A stretch of DNA of 25,877 bases from JBFWVD01 sp050246915 (GCA_050246915.1 JBFWVD010000064.1:1-25877), one strand, 5' to 3'; counted from the stretch's first letter, positions 1 to 7,663 are shown. Notes: generated by a model not told the origin, from the letters alone. Translations and numbers: made by a program.

Positions 1-120
1 CGGGCCACGAGACCATCACGATCACCCGGCACCGGCCCGTCAACCGACGTCGCCAACGCAACAACAGCCGACGCCGAGTCGCTATCCGGGATGGTCATGG
101 AACTCATGGGAACAGCATGA
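1..120 (+). CDS. C-terminal end of an unidentified protein (partial)
   Basis: An open frame enters from the left edge and stops with TGA at 118-120. The 39 visible residues are rich in Ser, Thr, Pro and Ala and end in ...MVMELMGTA. No domain can be recognised in so short a tail. It lies about 190 bp upstream of hrcA on the same strand. Composition fits a low-complexity C-terminal tail, but the frame could also be open by chance. Confidence 0.4.
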   Translation, partial: RATRPSRSPGTGPSTDVANATTADAESLSGMVMELMGTA

Positions 121-308
121 CAAGGGGGTGTAACGAAAAGTCGGCGAGCCCCTCACCAGGGACGAAGTCCCGTGCGGCGACAACGCTGAGACGCGGGACC
201 TGCAGTACGTGTCCAAGCCAACGGCGCTGGGTACGCTGGTCGGGCATCGGACATCGGGCCAGGGCCCGCGGTGTTCCAGTACGGCCAGCAGACCGGCGGA
301 CAAACTCC
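121..308 (+). promoter_or_regulatory. hrcA leader region with a short hairpin
   Basis: This 188-bp stretch precedes hrcA and has no convincing gene. It contains a compact stem-loop at 159-171 (GGGAC, loop GAA, GTCCC). The HrcA frame stays open through this region, but the encoded residues (Arg/Ser-rich) do not resemble the HrcA family, so I treat it as untranslated. I see no CIRCE element (TTAGCACTC-N9-GAGTGCTAA), the usual HrcA operator. Confidence 0.35.
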
Positions 309-1325
309 ATGCTCGACGAACGCAAGACGACCATCCTCCGAGCCATCGTCAACGAGTACATCGAGACCGCGCAGCCGGTCGGCTCGTCGCACGTGGCGAA
401 GGCGCCGGGGATCAACGTGAGCTCAGCGACGATCCGCAACGAGATGGCGGTTCTCGAGCAGGAGGGCTATCTCGTACAGCCCCACACGTCGGCTGGCCGG
501 ATCCCCACGGACAAGGGGTATCGGGTCTTCGTCGACACGATGACCCAGCCGGGTCGGCTCGACACGGTGCAGACCCAGACGATCCGTTCCTTCTTCGAGT
601 CGAGCCACATGGCCATCGAACGGATGCTCGCCGATACGACGAGGCTGCTGGCCAACCTCACCGACTACGCGGCCGTCGTGGTCGGCCCGGCTCCTGATGC
701 CGCCACCATCCGGTCGGTCCAGCTCGTCGCGCTCAGCTCGCGGTTGTGCACCTTGGTGGTGGTGCTCTCGAATGGTTCGGTCGAGCACGGCGAGTTGCTC
801 CTCGCCGACGATCCAGCGACCACCACGCCCCTCGAAGCACTTGCGGGAGCGGCGTCGGCGCATCTCACCGCTCAGCTCACGGGGCGCACCGTGCACGATC
901 CAACGCCCATCGCCGCCACCGGCGACGCCGGCGTCGACGCACTGTGCGACGCGGCGCTCGAGGCCATGCGTGGCCTCACCGAGGCCGAGGTGTCGCCGGT
1001 CTTCGTCGGCGGAGCGAGTCGCATGGCATCGGCCTTCGACGCGGTCGACATCGTGCGACGGGTCCTGCTCACCTTGGAAGAACAGGTCGTCGTCGTGGGG
1101 CTGGTGCGAGCCGTCCTCGATCGAGGTCTCTCGGTGGCCATAGGGGCCGAGCACGGAGTCGAGCCACTGGCCGCTTGCTCGGTGGTGGTGGCCCCCTATC
1201 TGGTCGACGGTGAGCAGGTCGGCTCGGTCGGTGTGCTGGGCCCGACTCGCATGAACTATCCCCAGGCGCTGGCCGCGGTGGAGGTCGTGAGCGAGAAACT
1301 CGGTCGACGGCTCGGAGACGGATAG
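309..1325 (+). CDS. hrcA: Heat-inducible transcription repressor HrcA
   Basis: HrcA is a dimeric repressor that binds CIRCE operators and controls chaperone genes; GroEL assists its folding. The start is placed at ATG 309, giving 338 residues, the usual family length. The family N-terminus begins there with MLDERKTTILRAIV. The winged helix-turn-helix region follows, with SSATIRNEMAVLEQEGYL and then the conserved HTSAGRIPTDKGYR wing segment. The GAF-like middle domain and the C-terminal part (residues about 100-338) include VVGLVRAVLDRGLSVAIGAEHG and SVGVLGPTRMNYPQALAAVE, both typical of the family. dnaJ starts 12 bp downstream, so the two are almost certainly one operon. No CIRCE site is visible in the leader, so any autoregulation must use an operator outside the window or a divergent one. 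Confidence 0.95.
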   Translation: MLDERKTTILRAIVNEYIETAQPVGSSHVAKAPGINVSSATIRNEMAVLEQEGYLVQPHTSAGRIPTDKGYRVFVDTMTQPGRLDTVQTQTIRSFFESSHMAIERMLADTTRLLANLTDYAAVVVGPAPDAATIRSVQLVALSSRLCTLVVVLSNGSVEHGELLLADDPATTTPLEALAGAASAHLTAQLTGRTVHDPTPIAATGDAGVDALCDAALEAMRGLTEAEVSPVFVGGASRMASAFDAVDIVRRVLLTLEEQVVVVGLVRAVLDRGLSVAIGAEHGVEPLAACSVVVAPYLVDGEQVGSVGVLGPTRMNYPQALAAVEVVSEKLGRRLGDG

Positions 1326-1337
1326 CGTTTCCCCCTC

Positions 1338-2462
1338 ATGGCGCAGGACTACTACGAGTTGCTCGGGGTGAGCCGCAGCGCTTCGGCCGACGAGATCAAG
1401 AAGGCCTATCGGGCCAAGGCCCGCGAGCTGCATCCCGATGCCAATCCAGGCGACCCCGCGGCGGAGGAGCAGTTCAAGCTCGTCGCCCAGGCCTATGAGG
1501 TGCTGTCCGACTCCGATCGGCGGGCCCGCTACGACCGATTCGGGGCCGAGGGCGCCGGATCGGGCGGGGGCGATCCGTTCGGCGGCGGGGGTCTCGGGGA
1601 CATCTTCGAGGCGTTCTTCGGCGGCGGGGGCGGCGGATCCGTCTTCGGCGGCGGCCAGCGGGGCCCGTCGGGTCCTCCCCGCGGCCAGGACCTCGAAGTG
1701 GCCCTCGATCTGGAGTTCACCGACGCGGTGTTCGGCTCCCAGAAGCCGGTGACGGTCCGCACCGCGGTGGCGTGCGTCGATTGCGGCGGCAGCGGTGCGG
1801 GATCGGGAACCTCCCCTGTGACGTGCGCCGACTGCAACGGGTCCGGTCAGGTGCGCCGGGTCCGGCAATCGATGCTCGGCCAGATGGTCACCTCGGGACC
1901 GTGCCCGCGTTGCTCAGGGCTCGGCCAGGTCATCGTCACCCCGTGCCCGACGTGCCGTGGTGACGGGCGCACCATCGAGGAGAAGACGTACACCGTCGAC
2001 ATCCCCGCGGGCGTCGACAACGGCTCCACCTTGCGGCTCACCAACCGCGGTGCGGTCGGGCCGCGCGGCGGTACCTCCGGTGATCTCTACGTGCACCTGC
2101 GGGTCCGACAGCACGATCGCTTCGCCCGCGATGGATGGGACCTGGTGTGCGAACAGCCGGTGTCGTTCGCGCAGGCGGCTCTCGGTGTGCACCTCGCGTT
2201 CGAGACCCTCGACGGGGTCGAGGACCTGGTCGTCCCGGCCGGCACCCAGTCGGGTCGTGTGTTCCGCCTTCGTGGCCGCGGTGTGCCGCACGTGAATGAT
2301 CGAGGCCGCGGCGATCTGCTGGTGCAGGTGCGGGTCGAGACGCCCACGAAGGTCTCCAAGCGAGAAGAGGAACTGCTGCGCGAGCTCGCGGCGATCCGTG
2401 GTGAAGAGGTGGCCTCGGGCGATCATTCGCTGTTCGGTCGCATCAAGTCCGCCTTCAAATGA
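1338..2462 (+). CDS. dnaJ: Molecular chaperone DnaJ
   Basis: DnaJ is the Hsp40 co-chaperone that delivers unfolded clients to DnaK and stimulates its ATPase. The 374-residue protein has all family parts in order. The J domain (residues 1-70) carries the HPD motif at 32-34. A Gly/Phe-rich linker runs from about 72 to 120. Next comes a zinc-binding domain with four CxxCxGxG-type repeats (CVDCGGSG, CADCNGSG, CPRCSGLG, CPTCRGDG). C-terminal substrate-binding domains contain DLYVHLRVRQHDRFARDG and FRLRGRGVPH. It begins 12 bp after the hrcA stop. Actinobacteria often have two dnaJ genes; the copy coupled to hrcA is usually called dnaJ2, but no dnaK or grpE is seen here. Confidence 0.96.
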   Translation: MAQDYYELLGVSRSASADEIKKAYRAKARELHPDANPGDPAAEEQFKLVAQAYEVLSDSDRRARYDRFGAEGAGSGGGDPFGGGGLGDIFEAFFGGGGGGSVFGGGQRGPSGPPRGQDLEVALDLEFTDAVFGSQKPVTVRTAVACVDCGGSGAGSGTSPVTCADCNGSGQVRRVRQSMLGQMVTSGPCPRCSGLGQVIVTPCPTCRGDGRTIEEKTYTVDIPAGVDNGSTLRLTNRGAVGPRGGTSGDLYVHLRVRQHDRFARDGWDLVCEQPVSFAQAALGVHLAFETLDGVEDLVVPAGTQSGRVFRLRGRGVPHVNDRGRGDLLVQVRVETPTKVSKREEELLRELAAIRGEEVASGDHSLFGRIKSAFK

Positions 2463-2482
2463 CGCTCCGCTGAATCGGAGCG
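2463..2482 (+). other. Intergenic hairpin between dnaJ and rsmE
   Basis: A perfect 7-bp stem (CGCTCCG / CGGAGCG) with the loop CTGAAT begins at the base after the dnaJ stop codon and fills most of the 26-bp gap to rsmE. There is no T-tract, so it is not a standard terminator. It could modulate rsmE expression or stabilise the dnaJ message. Confidence 0.5.
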
Positions 2483-2488
2483 CAGCAC

Positions 2489-3178
2489 ATGTCCCCGCCG
2501 TTGGTTTTCGTCGCCGATCTCGACAATCCGGTGCTCGACCGCGACGATCGACACCATCTGGAACGGTCCCTACGTATGCGCGCCGGTGACGAGATCGTCA
2601 TCGCCGATGGTCGCGGCTCGTGGCGTCCAGCCCGCCTCGGTCCAGAGATCGACGCCATCGGCCCGGTCACCCTCCGCGCTCGGCCGGAGCCATCCATCAC
2701 CGTGGTGTTCGCGCCCGTGAAAGGGGAGCGGCCGGAGTGGACCATCTCCAAGCTCACCGAGCTCGGGGTCGACACCATCGTCCCGATGACCTGTCGCCGA
2801 TCGGTCGTCAAGTGGGGCGCCGATCACGATCTGACCCGCATGCGACGTGTGGCGAAGGAGGCGGCCATGCAATCGCGTCAACCTTGGTTGCCGACGATCG
2901 GCGCGCCCATCGCGTTCAGCGTTGCAGCCAGGTTCCCGGGCGCATGCCTCGCCGACGGGGACGGAGCCCCGCCGAGTCTCGAGCGTCCGGTGGTGCTCAT
3001 CGGACCTGAGGGGGGATGGGATGACGCAGAGCGGCGGGCACCGTTGGCTCACGTCCGACTGGGTCCCACGGTGCTGCGCGCCGAGACAGCGGCCGTCGTC
3101 GCCGCGGCGATGCTGATCGCCTTGCGGGACAATGTCGTCAGCGTCGCGGACCCGGCGGGGCCCACCACCCCAGCGTGA
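2489..3178 (+). CDS. rsmE: 16S rRNA (uracil(1498)-N(3))-methyltransferase RsmE
   Basis: RsmE is a SPOUT-class enzyme that methylates N3 of U1498 in the small-subunit rRNA using S-adenosylmethionine. The 229-residue protein has an N-terminal PUA-like RNA-binding region (DRDDRHHLERSLRMRAGDEI, residues about 15-35). The C-terminal SPOUT domain shows the family signatures KGERPEWTISKLTELGVDTI, RRVAKEAAMQSRQPWLP, VVLIGPEGGW and LGPTVLRAETAAV. The last two form the knotted cofactor-binding site. It follows dnaJ by 26 bp in the same direction, and the dnaJ-rsmE neighbourhood is widespread in bacteria, which supports the call. No good Shine-Dalgarno sequence is visible, which suggests translational coupling or a leader shaped by the hairpin just upstream. 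Confidence 0.93.
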   Translation: MSPPLVFVADLDNPVLDRDDRHHLERSLRMRAGDEIVIADGRGSWRPARLGPEIDAIGPVTLRARPEPSITVVFAPVKGERPEWTISKLTELGVDTIVPMTCRRSVVKWGADHDLTRMRRVAKEAAMQSRQPWLPTIGAPIAFSVAARFPGACLADGDGAPPSLERPVVLIGPEGGWDDAERRAPLAHVRLGPTVLRAETAAVVAAAMLIALRDNVVSVADPAGPTTPA

Positions 3179-3219
3179 GCGTGGAGACACTCATGGCAAC
3201 GAGGGCCACCACCCCTCTT

Positions 3220-3236
3220 GGTCACTCACGGTGACC
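3220..3236 (+). promoter_or_regulatory. Candidate BldD-box operator upstream of the bldD-like gene
   Basis: An inverted repeat GGTCAC-TCACG-GTGACC lies about 83 bp before the GTG start of the BldD homologue. Positions 3222-3234 (TCACTCACGGTGA) match eight of the nine fixed positions of the Streptomyces BldD box TNACNC(A/T)GNGTNA; only the central G is a C. BldD represses its own gene in Streptomyces, so an autoregulatory operator here is plausible. Function is inferred. Confidence 0.5.
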
Positions 3237-3318
3237 TGTCCGGGTGAAATGGTTGCCCGTCATGGTCATGTTCGCTACGTTGCGTGAACTCGTGCCGGGC
3301 GATACGGAGGGTGGCGCA

Positions 3319-3858
3319 GTGGTAGAAGAGCAGATCGAGGACGAGCATGCACGTGCCTACGGGCGACGTGTGGGGGATCGGCTCCGCGCCATCCGACGCC
3401 AGAAGCGTCTGTCGCTCCAGGATGTCGAGGCGGCGAGCCGCCTCGAGTTCAAGGCGTCGGTGCTCGGCGCCTACGAGCGTGGCGAGCGGGCCATCAGCGT
3501 CCCGCGGCTCCAGCGTCTCTCGCGCTTCTACAACGTGCCGGTCGATCAGCTCCTGCCGCCTGATGAGGGGCCGTCGTTCGGCACCGATGGCGAGACCATC
3601 GATCTCACCGAGAAGAACCGGGGTGCGTCGCCCATCGCCATCGATCTGGCTCGTCTCGAGCAGATGGACGGCACGGAAGCGGCGATGCTCATCCGTTATC
3701 TGCAGATGATCCAGGTGCAGCGCCAGGACTTCAACGGGCGAGTGCTGACCATCCGCAGCGACGATCTCAAGGCGATCGCCTGCATCCTCGACACCACGAC
3801 CGACGCCACGGGGCGCCGTCTCGAGGAGCTCGGGTTGCGATTCCAGCGTCAGAGCTGA
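3319..3858 (+). CDS. BldD-like XRE-family transcriptional regulator with c-di-GMP signature
   Basis: This 179-residue protein resembles BldD, the actinobacterial master repressor of development that dimerises when it binds tetrameric c-di-GMP. An N-terminal XRE helix-turn-helix spans residues about 18-80 (RRVGDRLRAIRRQKRLSLQD, VLGAYERGERAISVPRLQRL, YNVPVDQLLP). The C-terminal domain contains NGRVLTIRSDDLKAIACILD, closely like the BldD ligand domain. The BldD c-di-GMP motif RxD-x8-RxxD is intact: R135-Q-D137, eight residues, then R146-S-D-D149. I chose GTG 3319 because a GGAGG Shine-Dalgarno lies about 8 bp upstream and the length then matches BldD (about 167 aa). An in-frame ATG at 3244 would add 25 residues with no family match. 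hemW starts 15 bp downstream, so the two may share a transcript. Confidence 0.85.
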   Translation: MVEEQIEDEHARAYGRRVGDRLRAIRRQKRLSLQDVEAASRLEFKASVLGAYERGERAISVPRLQRLSRFYNVPVDQLLPPDEGPSFGTDGETIDLTEKNRGASPIAIDLARLEQMDGTEAAMLIRYLQMIQVQRQDFNGRVLTIRSDDLKAIACILDTTTDATGRRLEELGLRFQRQS

Positions 3859-3872
3859 AGCATGGGGGCGCC

Positions 3873-4973
3873 ATGACGCCCACTGCATCCCAGCCTGGTT
3901 CCGGTTGGGCCACCGATGTCGGCTTCGGTGTGTACGTGCACATCCCGTTCTGCGCGAAGCGATGTGACTACTGCGCGTTCGCGACGTGGACCGATCGTCA
4001 TCATCTGACCGAGCGCTACGTCGACGCGTGCGTCGCCGAGATCGGTCGGGCGATCGATGCCGGACTTCCTCGGGCCACTTCGGTGTTCTTCGGCGGTGGG
4101 ACTCCGTCACTCATTCCGGCGGAGTCGCTGATGCGCATCTTGGATGCGATCGACGTGCATGACGAGTGTGAGGTCACGGTGGAGTGCAACCCCGACACCG
4201 TGACCGAGGAGCTGATGGCAACCTACGTTGCCCACGGCGTGAACCGTGTGAGCTTCGGGGTGCAGTCGATGGTGCCGCACGTGTTGGCATCACTCGGTCG
4301 TACGCATGATCCCGAGAATGTTCGGCGCTCTGTGGCCATCGCCCGCAACGCTCAACTCTCGACCTTCAACCTCGACCTCATCTATGGAGTTGCTGGTGAG
4401 AGCGTTGAAGACTGGCGAACGACGGTGCAGATGGCGCTCGAGCTCGATCCTCCCCACATCAGCGCGTATGGGCTCACGGTGGAGGCAGGCACGCCGCTGG
4501 CCGCTGACGCCGCACGCCATCCCGATGACGACGTGCAGGCCGACTGCTACGACGTCGTCGACGAACTGCTGGGCAACGCTGGGTTGGTGAACTACGAGAT
4601 CTCGAACTGGGCGAGGCCTGGGCACGAGTGCCGGCACAACGAGTTGTACTGGCGGCAGGGCGACTATCTCGGCGTCGGTTGTGCCGCGCATTCGCATCGC
4701 CGAGGGCGACGTTGGTGGAACGTGCGCACGCCGGAGCGCTACTGCGATCTCATCGAGTCTGGGGCGTCAACCGAAGCTGCGTACGAGGACCTCGACGCTG
4801 CCGAACGACGCATCGAAGGCCTGCAATTGGCGTTGCGCATGGCCGACGGTGTGCCGATCGAATCGCTCGATCCGGATGGACTCGACGATCTCGTCGAGGT
4901 GCGTGGCGACCGAGTTCGGCTGACCCGACGAGGTCGCCTCATGGCCAACGAGATCTCGATGCGTTTGCAGTGA
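3873..4973 (+). CDS. hemW: HemW, radical SAM heme chaperone (coproporphyrinogen III oxidase-like)
   Basis: The 366-residue protein is a radical SAM enzyme of the HemN/HemW family. The cluster-binding motif CxxxCxxC is at C27-C31-C34 within PFCAKRCDYCAF. The next conserved segments are FGGGTPSL, VECNPDTV, RVSFGVQSM, FNLDLIYG and ISAYGLTVEAGTPL, then NYEISNWARPGHECRHNELYW and YLGVGCAAHS. The C-terminal HemW domain follows (RIEGLQLALRMADGV). It lacks the extra N-terminal cysteine region of true HemN, which fits HemW, a heme-trafficking protein rather than the oxidase. In many Gram-positives hemW lies just before hrcA; here it is about 2.5 kb downstream of dnaJ/rsmE, so the neighbourhood is conserved but reordered. 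It ends 23 bp from a convergent gene. Confidence 0.93.
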   Translation: MTPTASQPGSGWATDVGFGVYVHIPFCAKRCDYCAFATWTDRHHLTERYVDACVAEIGRAIDAGLPRATSVFFGGGTPSLIPAESLMRILDAIDVHDECEVTVECNPDTVTEELMATYVAHGVNRVSFGVQSMVPHVLASLGRTHDPENVRRSVAIARNAQLSTFNLDLIYGVAGESVEDWRTTVQMALELDPPHISAYGLTVEAGTPLAADAARHPDDDVQADCYDVVDELLGNAGLVNYEISNWARPGHECRHNELYWRQGDYLGVGCAAHSHRRGRRWWNVRTPERYCDLIESGASTEAAYEDLDAAERRIEGLQLALRMADGVPIESLDPDGLDDLVEVRGDRVRLTRRGRLMANEISMRLQ

Positions 4974-4996
4974 ACCCGCGGTTCGGCCGTGGACGG

Positions 4997-5794
4997 TCAC
5001 GGCAACACGAACTGTTGCCCAGCGAAGATGAGGCTCGGATCGTCGTGGTCGCGTAGCCGATCGCGGTTGGCTTCGATGAGTGCTCGCCAGTACTGCGATG
5101 TCTCGCGGCTGGTCGGTGGGCGACCGAAGTGGGCGTGCAATGTGTCCTCGGCGATGGACCAGAGTGAGTCACCTCGGGCCACGACGACGGTGCCGCCGAT
5201 GGTCGGTGTGTCAGGTGGTGTCACGGTCGAGTCGACCTCGATGGTTGCCGGAGCGAGCCGAGTCGTCGGTGACGCGCTGGCGGCTGAGGTGCTGGCGGCC
5301 GGTGCCGCGACCACCATCACCGCCGGCGGCGGTGGAGACGGGGTCGATGCCGACGCGCCGGGCATCGTCGAGAGTGTCATCGATGCGGTGAGCGACGCCA
5401 CGGTGAGCGGTGTGAGCAATCGGCGGATGATCGACGGGCTGATGCGATCGAGCAGGCGCACAAGGTTGACCGCCCCGATGCATCGGGCCCCGAGGCCCAG
5501 GGTGAGCAACCCGAGGTGCGCCGCTGCTGCGGTGCTGGCAACGAGCCGCACCAACCACAGCAACGGTGCCGAGGGGCCGAACCGATCGATGAGGACTCGC
5601 AGGCCGTTCTCGTCGAACGACTGCGGACCCGGTGCGCTGTGGCGCAACGGGCCCAGCAGCACTGCGGTGATGATGCACAGCGCGAGCCATGCGGCGATCG
5701 CCCGACCGGTGATCGCCCGTGGTCCGATCGCTGGCCTCGTCATCGTGTGAGTGCTGCGGTGCCGAGGCCGTTGGTGCGTGGTTGCCGTGGTCAT
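4997..5794 (-). CDS. Membrane protein with C-terminal LysM domain
   Basis: The 265-residue product has a basic N-terminus, then hydrophobic segments at about residues 30-50 (AIAAWLALCIITAVLLGPL) and 75-110. An Ala/Ser/Thr/Pro-rich region with a further hydrophobic stretch follows. A LysM domain closes the protein (about 205-265: TVVVARGDSLWSIAEDTLHA ... LIEANRDRL ... LIFAGQQFVLP). LysM binds N-acetylglucosamine polymers such as peptidoglycan, so a wall-binding envelope protein is likely. The start codon overlaps the stop of the upstream kinase-like gene by 4 bp (5791-5794), so the two are translationally coupled. Architectures of this kind (TM segments plus a distant LysM) occur next to regulatory and envelope genes in actinobacteria; the exact role is unknown. 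Confidence 0.8.
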   Translation of the reverse strand: MTTATTHQRPRHRSTHTMTRPAIGPRAITGRAIAAWLALCIITAVLLGPLRHSAPGPQSFDENGLRVLIDRFGPSAPLLWLVRLVASTAAAAHLGLLTLGLGARCIGAVNLVRLLDRISPSIIRRLLTPLTVASLTASMTLSTMPGASASTPSPPPPAVMVVAAPAASTSAASASPTTRLAPATIEVDSTVTPPDTPTIGGTVVVARGDSLWSIAEDTLHAHFGRPPTSRETSQYWRALIEANRDRLRDHDDPSLIFAGQQFVLP

Positions 5795-7185
5795 GACGGC
5801 ACCACCGTGATGACATTCCCGGTCGCGTCGATGACGGCGAGGCGGGGGCAGTCATCGGAGGTGGCGGCCAGATCGACCGCTCCGGCGATCACCGCGACCC
5901 GACGCGACGTCACAGATCGACCCGGCTGGGGCCAGACATCGAACACGTCGATGGCTCCGCTGGGCACGCGCAACATCGCCACGCTCGCCGCCGCGTCACA
6001 GTTCCAATCACCGGTGAGCCAGCGGTCCTGTGGGTCGGCGGCCATTCGATAGCGCACGCCGTCGGCCTCGATGACGCCGACCTCGAGGCTCTGGCCGCGC
6101 ACGGTGAACTGCTGCGGATCGGCGGCGAACGGGGTCGGTGGTGGCCAGATCAGCTGACCCCCGAGTTCCTCGGTCGTGGTCGTGCTACTGGTCGTTGGTT
6201 GCGATGTGCTGGGCGCCGCGCTCGTCGCTCCCGTCGCGGAAGGAGAACGAGTAATGCCGGTGGGCTGGTCTTCGGGTGAATCGGTCTCGTCCACGTTGGC
6301 GGTCGTCGAGGGCGAGCCCGCGGCGGCGACGTGATCGCCGGGTCCAGCGAAGCGAGGGAGGACGATGAGGGTGCCGATGATCATCGTGACAACCGCGCTG
6401 ACGGTGAGCGCGCGCCGATGGTCGTGCAGAGTCCCGGTGAGCCCACGAACAGGTGCGTGCGGAGCGGTGTCAATGATCATTGACGGTGCCGTTGTGGTCG
6501 ACGGGGTGGTGAGGTCGTCGAGCATCGAGCACATCTGCGTCATCGTGCACGCGGGAGTGGACCGGTCCTGCGCCGTGCGGGCGATGCGCCGCATCGCAAC
6601 GGCGACGAGATCGGGGCCGAGCCGACCTCCCGGGTGCCGTGCGATTCGTCGGCGAGGTCCGAACCCTCGTAACGAGAATCGGCCGAGCGCCGTCGTGACC
6701 GGCACGGGTCGAGCGGGAACACTGGCGGGTCCGAGGAGCACATCGATGAGGCGCCCGAGTGCGGCCACATCGATGTGCGGGTCGCCAGGGTCGCCGTTGC
6801 CGGCGACGGTGGCCTCGGCGAATCCGGTGAGAACGGGGCCGTCATCGGTGATGAGGACGTGGCTGGGTTCGATGCGGTGATGGACGATTCCAGCGGCATG
6901 GACCGCCGCCAGGGTGCGGGCGAGTGCCCGAACCAGCGCCAGCACTTCGCCGGGTGGATGAGGACGCGGCGCATCGAGCAGTGAACGGCCGCCCGTCCAC
7001 GCCAGGCTGAGTTCGCCGGTCACGAGGTCGTGGGCGACGAGGCGGACGACGCCCGGCATCTGAACCCTGGTCAGTACATCGGCTTCGTGTACCAACCGCT
7101 CGGGGTTGCCCGACTTCTTGGCGATCGGCCGCCCATGGGGGTCGAGACCGATGCTGATCCGGCGTGCTCTGTCATCAGTTGACAT
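5791..7185 (-). CDS. Membrane-anchored Ser/Thr pseudokinase-like protein
   Basis: The 464-residue protein has the outline of a bacterial Hanks-type kinase: cytoplasmic kinase-like domain (residues about 1-210), one membrane segment (about 255-280, LTVSAVVTMIIGTLIVLPRF), a Ser/Thr-rich linker and an external domain to the C-terminus. The catalytic positions are lost. The region equivalent to HRDxKxxN reads H102-H-R-I-E-P-S-H109, so the catalytic Asp, Lys and Asn are Arg, Glu and His. The DFG motif is replaced by GFA (121-123). A lysine pair (K23-K24) and E34 may keep the beta3-Lys/alphaC-Glu pair. I read it as a pseudokinase that senses or scaffolds rather than phosphorylates. It is the first gene of an operon with the LysM protein, which suggests an envelope role. 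Confidence 0.75.
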   Translation of the reverse strand: MSTDDRARRISIGLDPHGRPIAKKSGNPERLVHEADVLTRVQMPGVVRLVAHDLVTGELSLAWTGGRSLLDAPRPHPPGEVLALVRALARTLAAVHAAGIVHHRIEPSHVLITDDGPVLTGFAEATVAGNGDPGDPHIDVAALGRLIDVLLGPASVPARPVPVTTALGRFSLRGFGPRRRIARHPGGRLGPDLVAVAMRRIARTAQDRSTPACTMTQMCSMLDDLTTPSTTTAPSMIIDTAPHAPVRGLTGTLHDHRRALTVSAVVTMIIGTLIVLPRFAGPGDHVAAAGSPSTTANVDETDSPEDQPTGITRSPSATGATSAAPSTSQPTTSSTTTTEELGGQLIWPPPTPFAADPQQFTVRGQSLEVGVIEADGVRYRMAADPQDRWLTGDWNCDAAASVAMLRVPSGAIDVFDVWPQPGRSVTSRRVAVIAGAVDLAATSDDCPRLAVIDATGNVITVVPS

Positions 7186-7229
7186 GTAACGCAGAATGCC
7201 AGAAGAACATGAAATTCATCAAGAGCGGT

Positions 7230-7259
7230 TTCAGGAAAATCCTGAAGCGCTGCTAAGGT
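7230..7259 (+). promoter_or_regulatory. tRNA-Val promoter region with a perfect palindrome
   Basis: A 17-bp inverted repeat TTCAGGA-AAA-TCCTGAA (7230-7246) is followed by TAAGGT (7254-7259), a plausible -10 element 12 bp before the tRNA 5' end. The left arm falls where a -35 hexamer would lie (spacing about 17-18 bp). The palindrome also lies 45 bp from the start of the divergent pseudokinase gene, so a regulator bound here could affect both directions. The assignment is by position only. Confidence 0.45.
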
Positions 7260-7271
7260 GCTTCGGCTTTC

Positions 7272-7348
7272 GGGCGCGTGGCTCAGTTGGTTAGAGCGCC
7301 ACCCTGACACGGTGGAGGTCAGGAGTTCGAGTCTCCTCGTGCCCACCA
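7272..7348 (+). tRNA. tRNA-Val (anticodon GAC)
   Basis: A complete cloverleaf can be folded by eye. The acceptor stem GGGCGCG (7272-7278) pairs with CGTGCCC (7338-7344). The D stem is GCTC/GAGC. The anticodon stem CCACC/GGTGG encloses the loop CTGACAC with anticodon GAC at 7306-7308. The T stem AGGAG/CTCCT has the loop TTCGAGT. The discriminator A is followed by an encoded CCA (7346-7348). The element has inserted at the 3' half of this gene, but because its attachment sequence restores that half the tRNA remains intact. Confidence 0.97.
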
Positions 7349-7368
7349 CGAAAGTCCTGGTCACAAGC
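7304..7368 (+). repeat. attL: 65-bp direct repeat in the 3' part of tRNA-Val
   Basis: The 65 bp from the anticodon loop through the tRNA 3' end and 20 bp beyond are identical to 23081-23145. This is the classic product of tyrosine-integrase insertion into a tRNA gene. Weaker similarity continues through the following terminator hairpin at both ends. Confidence 0.95.
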
Positions 7369-7372
7369 TTGA

Positions 7373-7396
7373 GGCCTCCCTTCGGGGAGGCCTTTT
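7373..7396 (+). terminator. Rho-independent terminator after tRNA-Val
   Basis: A perfect 8-bp stem GGCCTCCC / GGGAGGCC with a TTCG tetraloop is followed by TTTT. It sits 25 bp after the tRNA CCA end. A near-identical hairpin follows attR, so one copy belongs to the element and the other to the original chromosome. Confidence 0.88.
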
Positions 7397-7663
7397 GCGT
7401 TCCTGAGTCCGCGTCAGGTCCGCGCGCTGAGCGGCGTTCGGCGGACTGAACCGGATTTCTCCAGACGGCGGGCGGCTCCCAGCGGCCGGGCGCCTCGAGT
7501 GCCACCTGACGATCGGAGCGTTTGACCGATCACCTGTTTCAGCGCATCTCATGCCTCGGGGCCCTGGGGCGGCCTCGCTCGGACGGCCGTGTTGGGAGGA
7601 TTTCTTGGCGATTCCAAAGATTTGTTGTCGCACTTCGGGGTCTGGCGCGTGCTTTTCTAGGAG
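7397..7663. other. Gene-free left end of the element
   Basis: No gene is supported in this stretch. It lies between attL and the excisionase-like gene, where integrase and excisionase binding sites would be expected. It contains an inverted repeat GTCCGC...GCGGAC near 7420-7448. A strong AGGAGG Shine-Dalgarno sequence stands at its right edge (7659-7664). I cannot identify arm-type sites by eye. Confidence 0.4.

Noticed and set aside
117..308. N-terminal extension of HrcA by 64 residues
   Set aside because: The extension is Arg/Ser-rich and unlike the family, whereas ATG 309 gives the usual HrcA start and length.
423..1868. Long open frame on the minus strand across hrcA and dnaJ (481 codons)
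   Set aside because: It is antisense to two certain genes, is Arg/His/Gly-rich and shows no domain; high GC content keeps such frames open.
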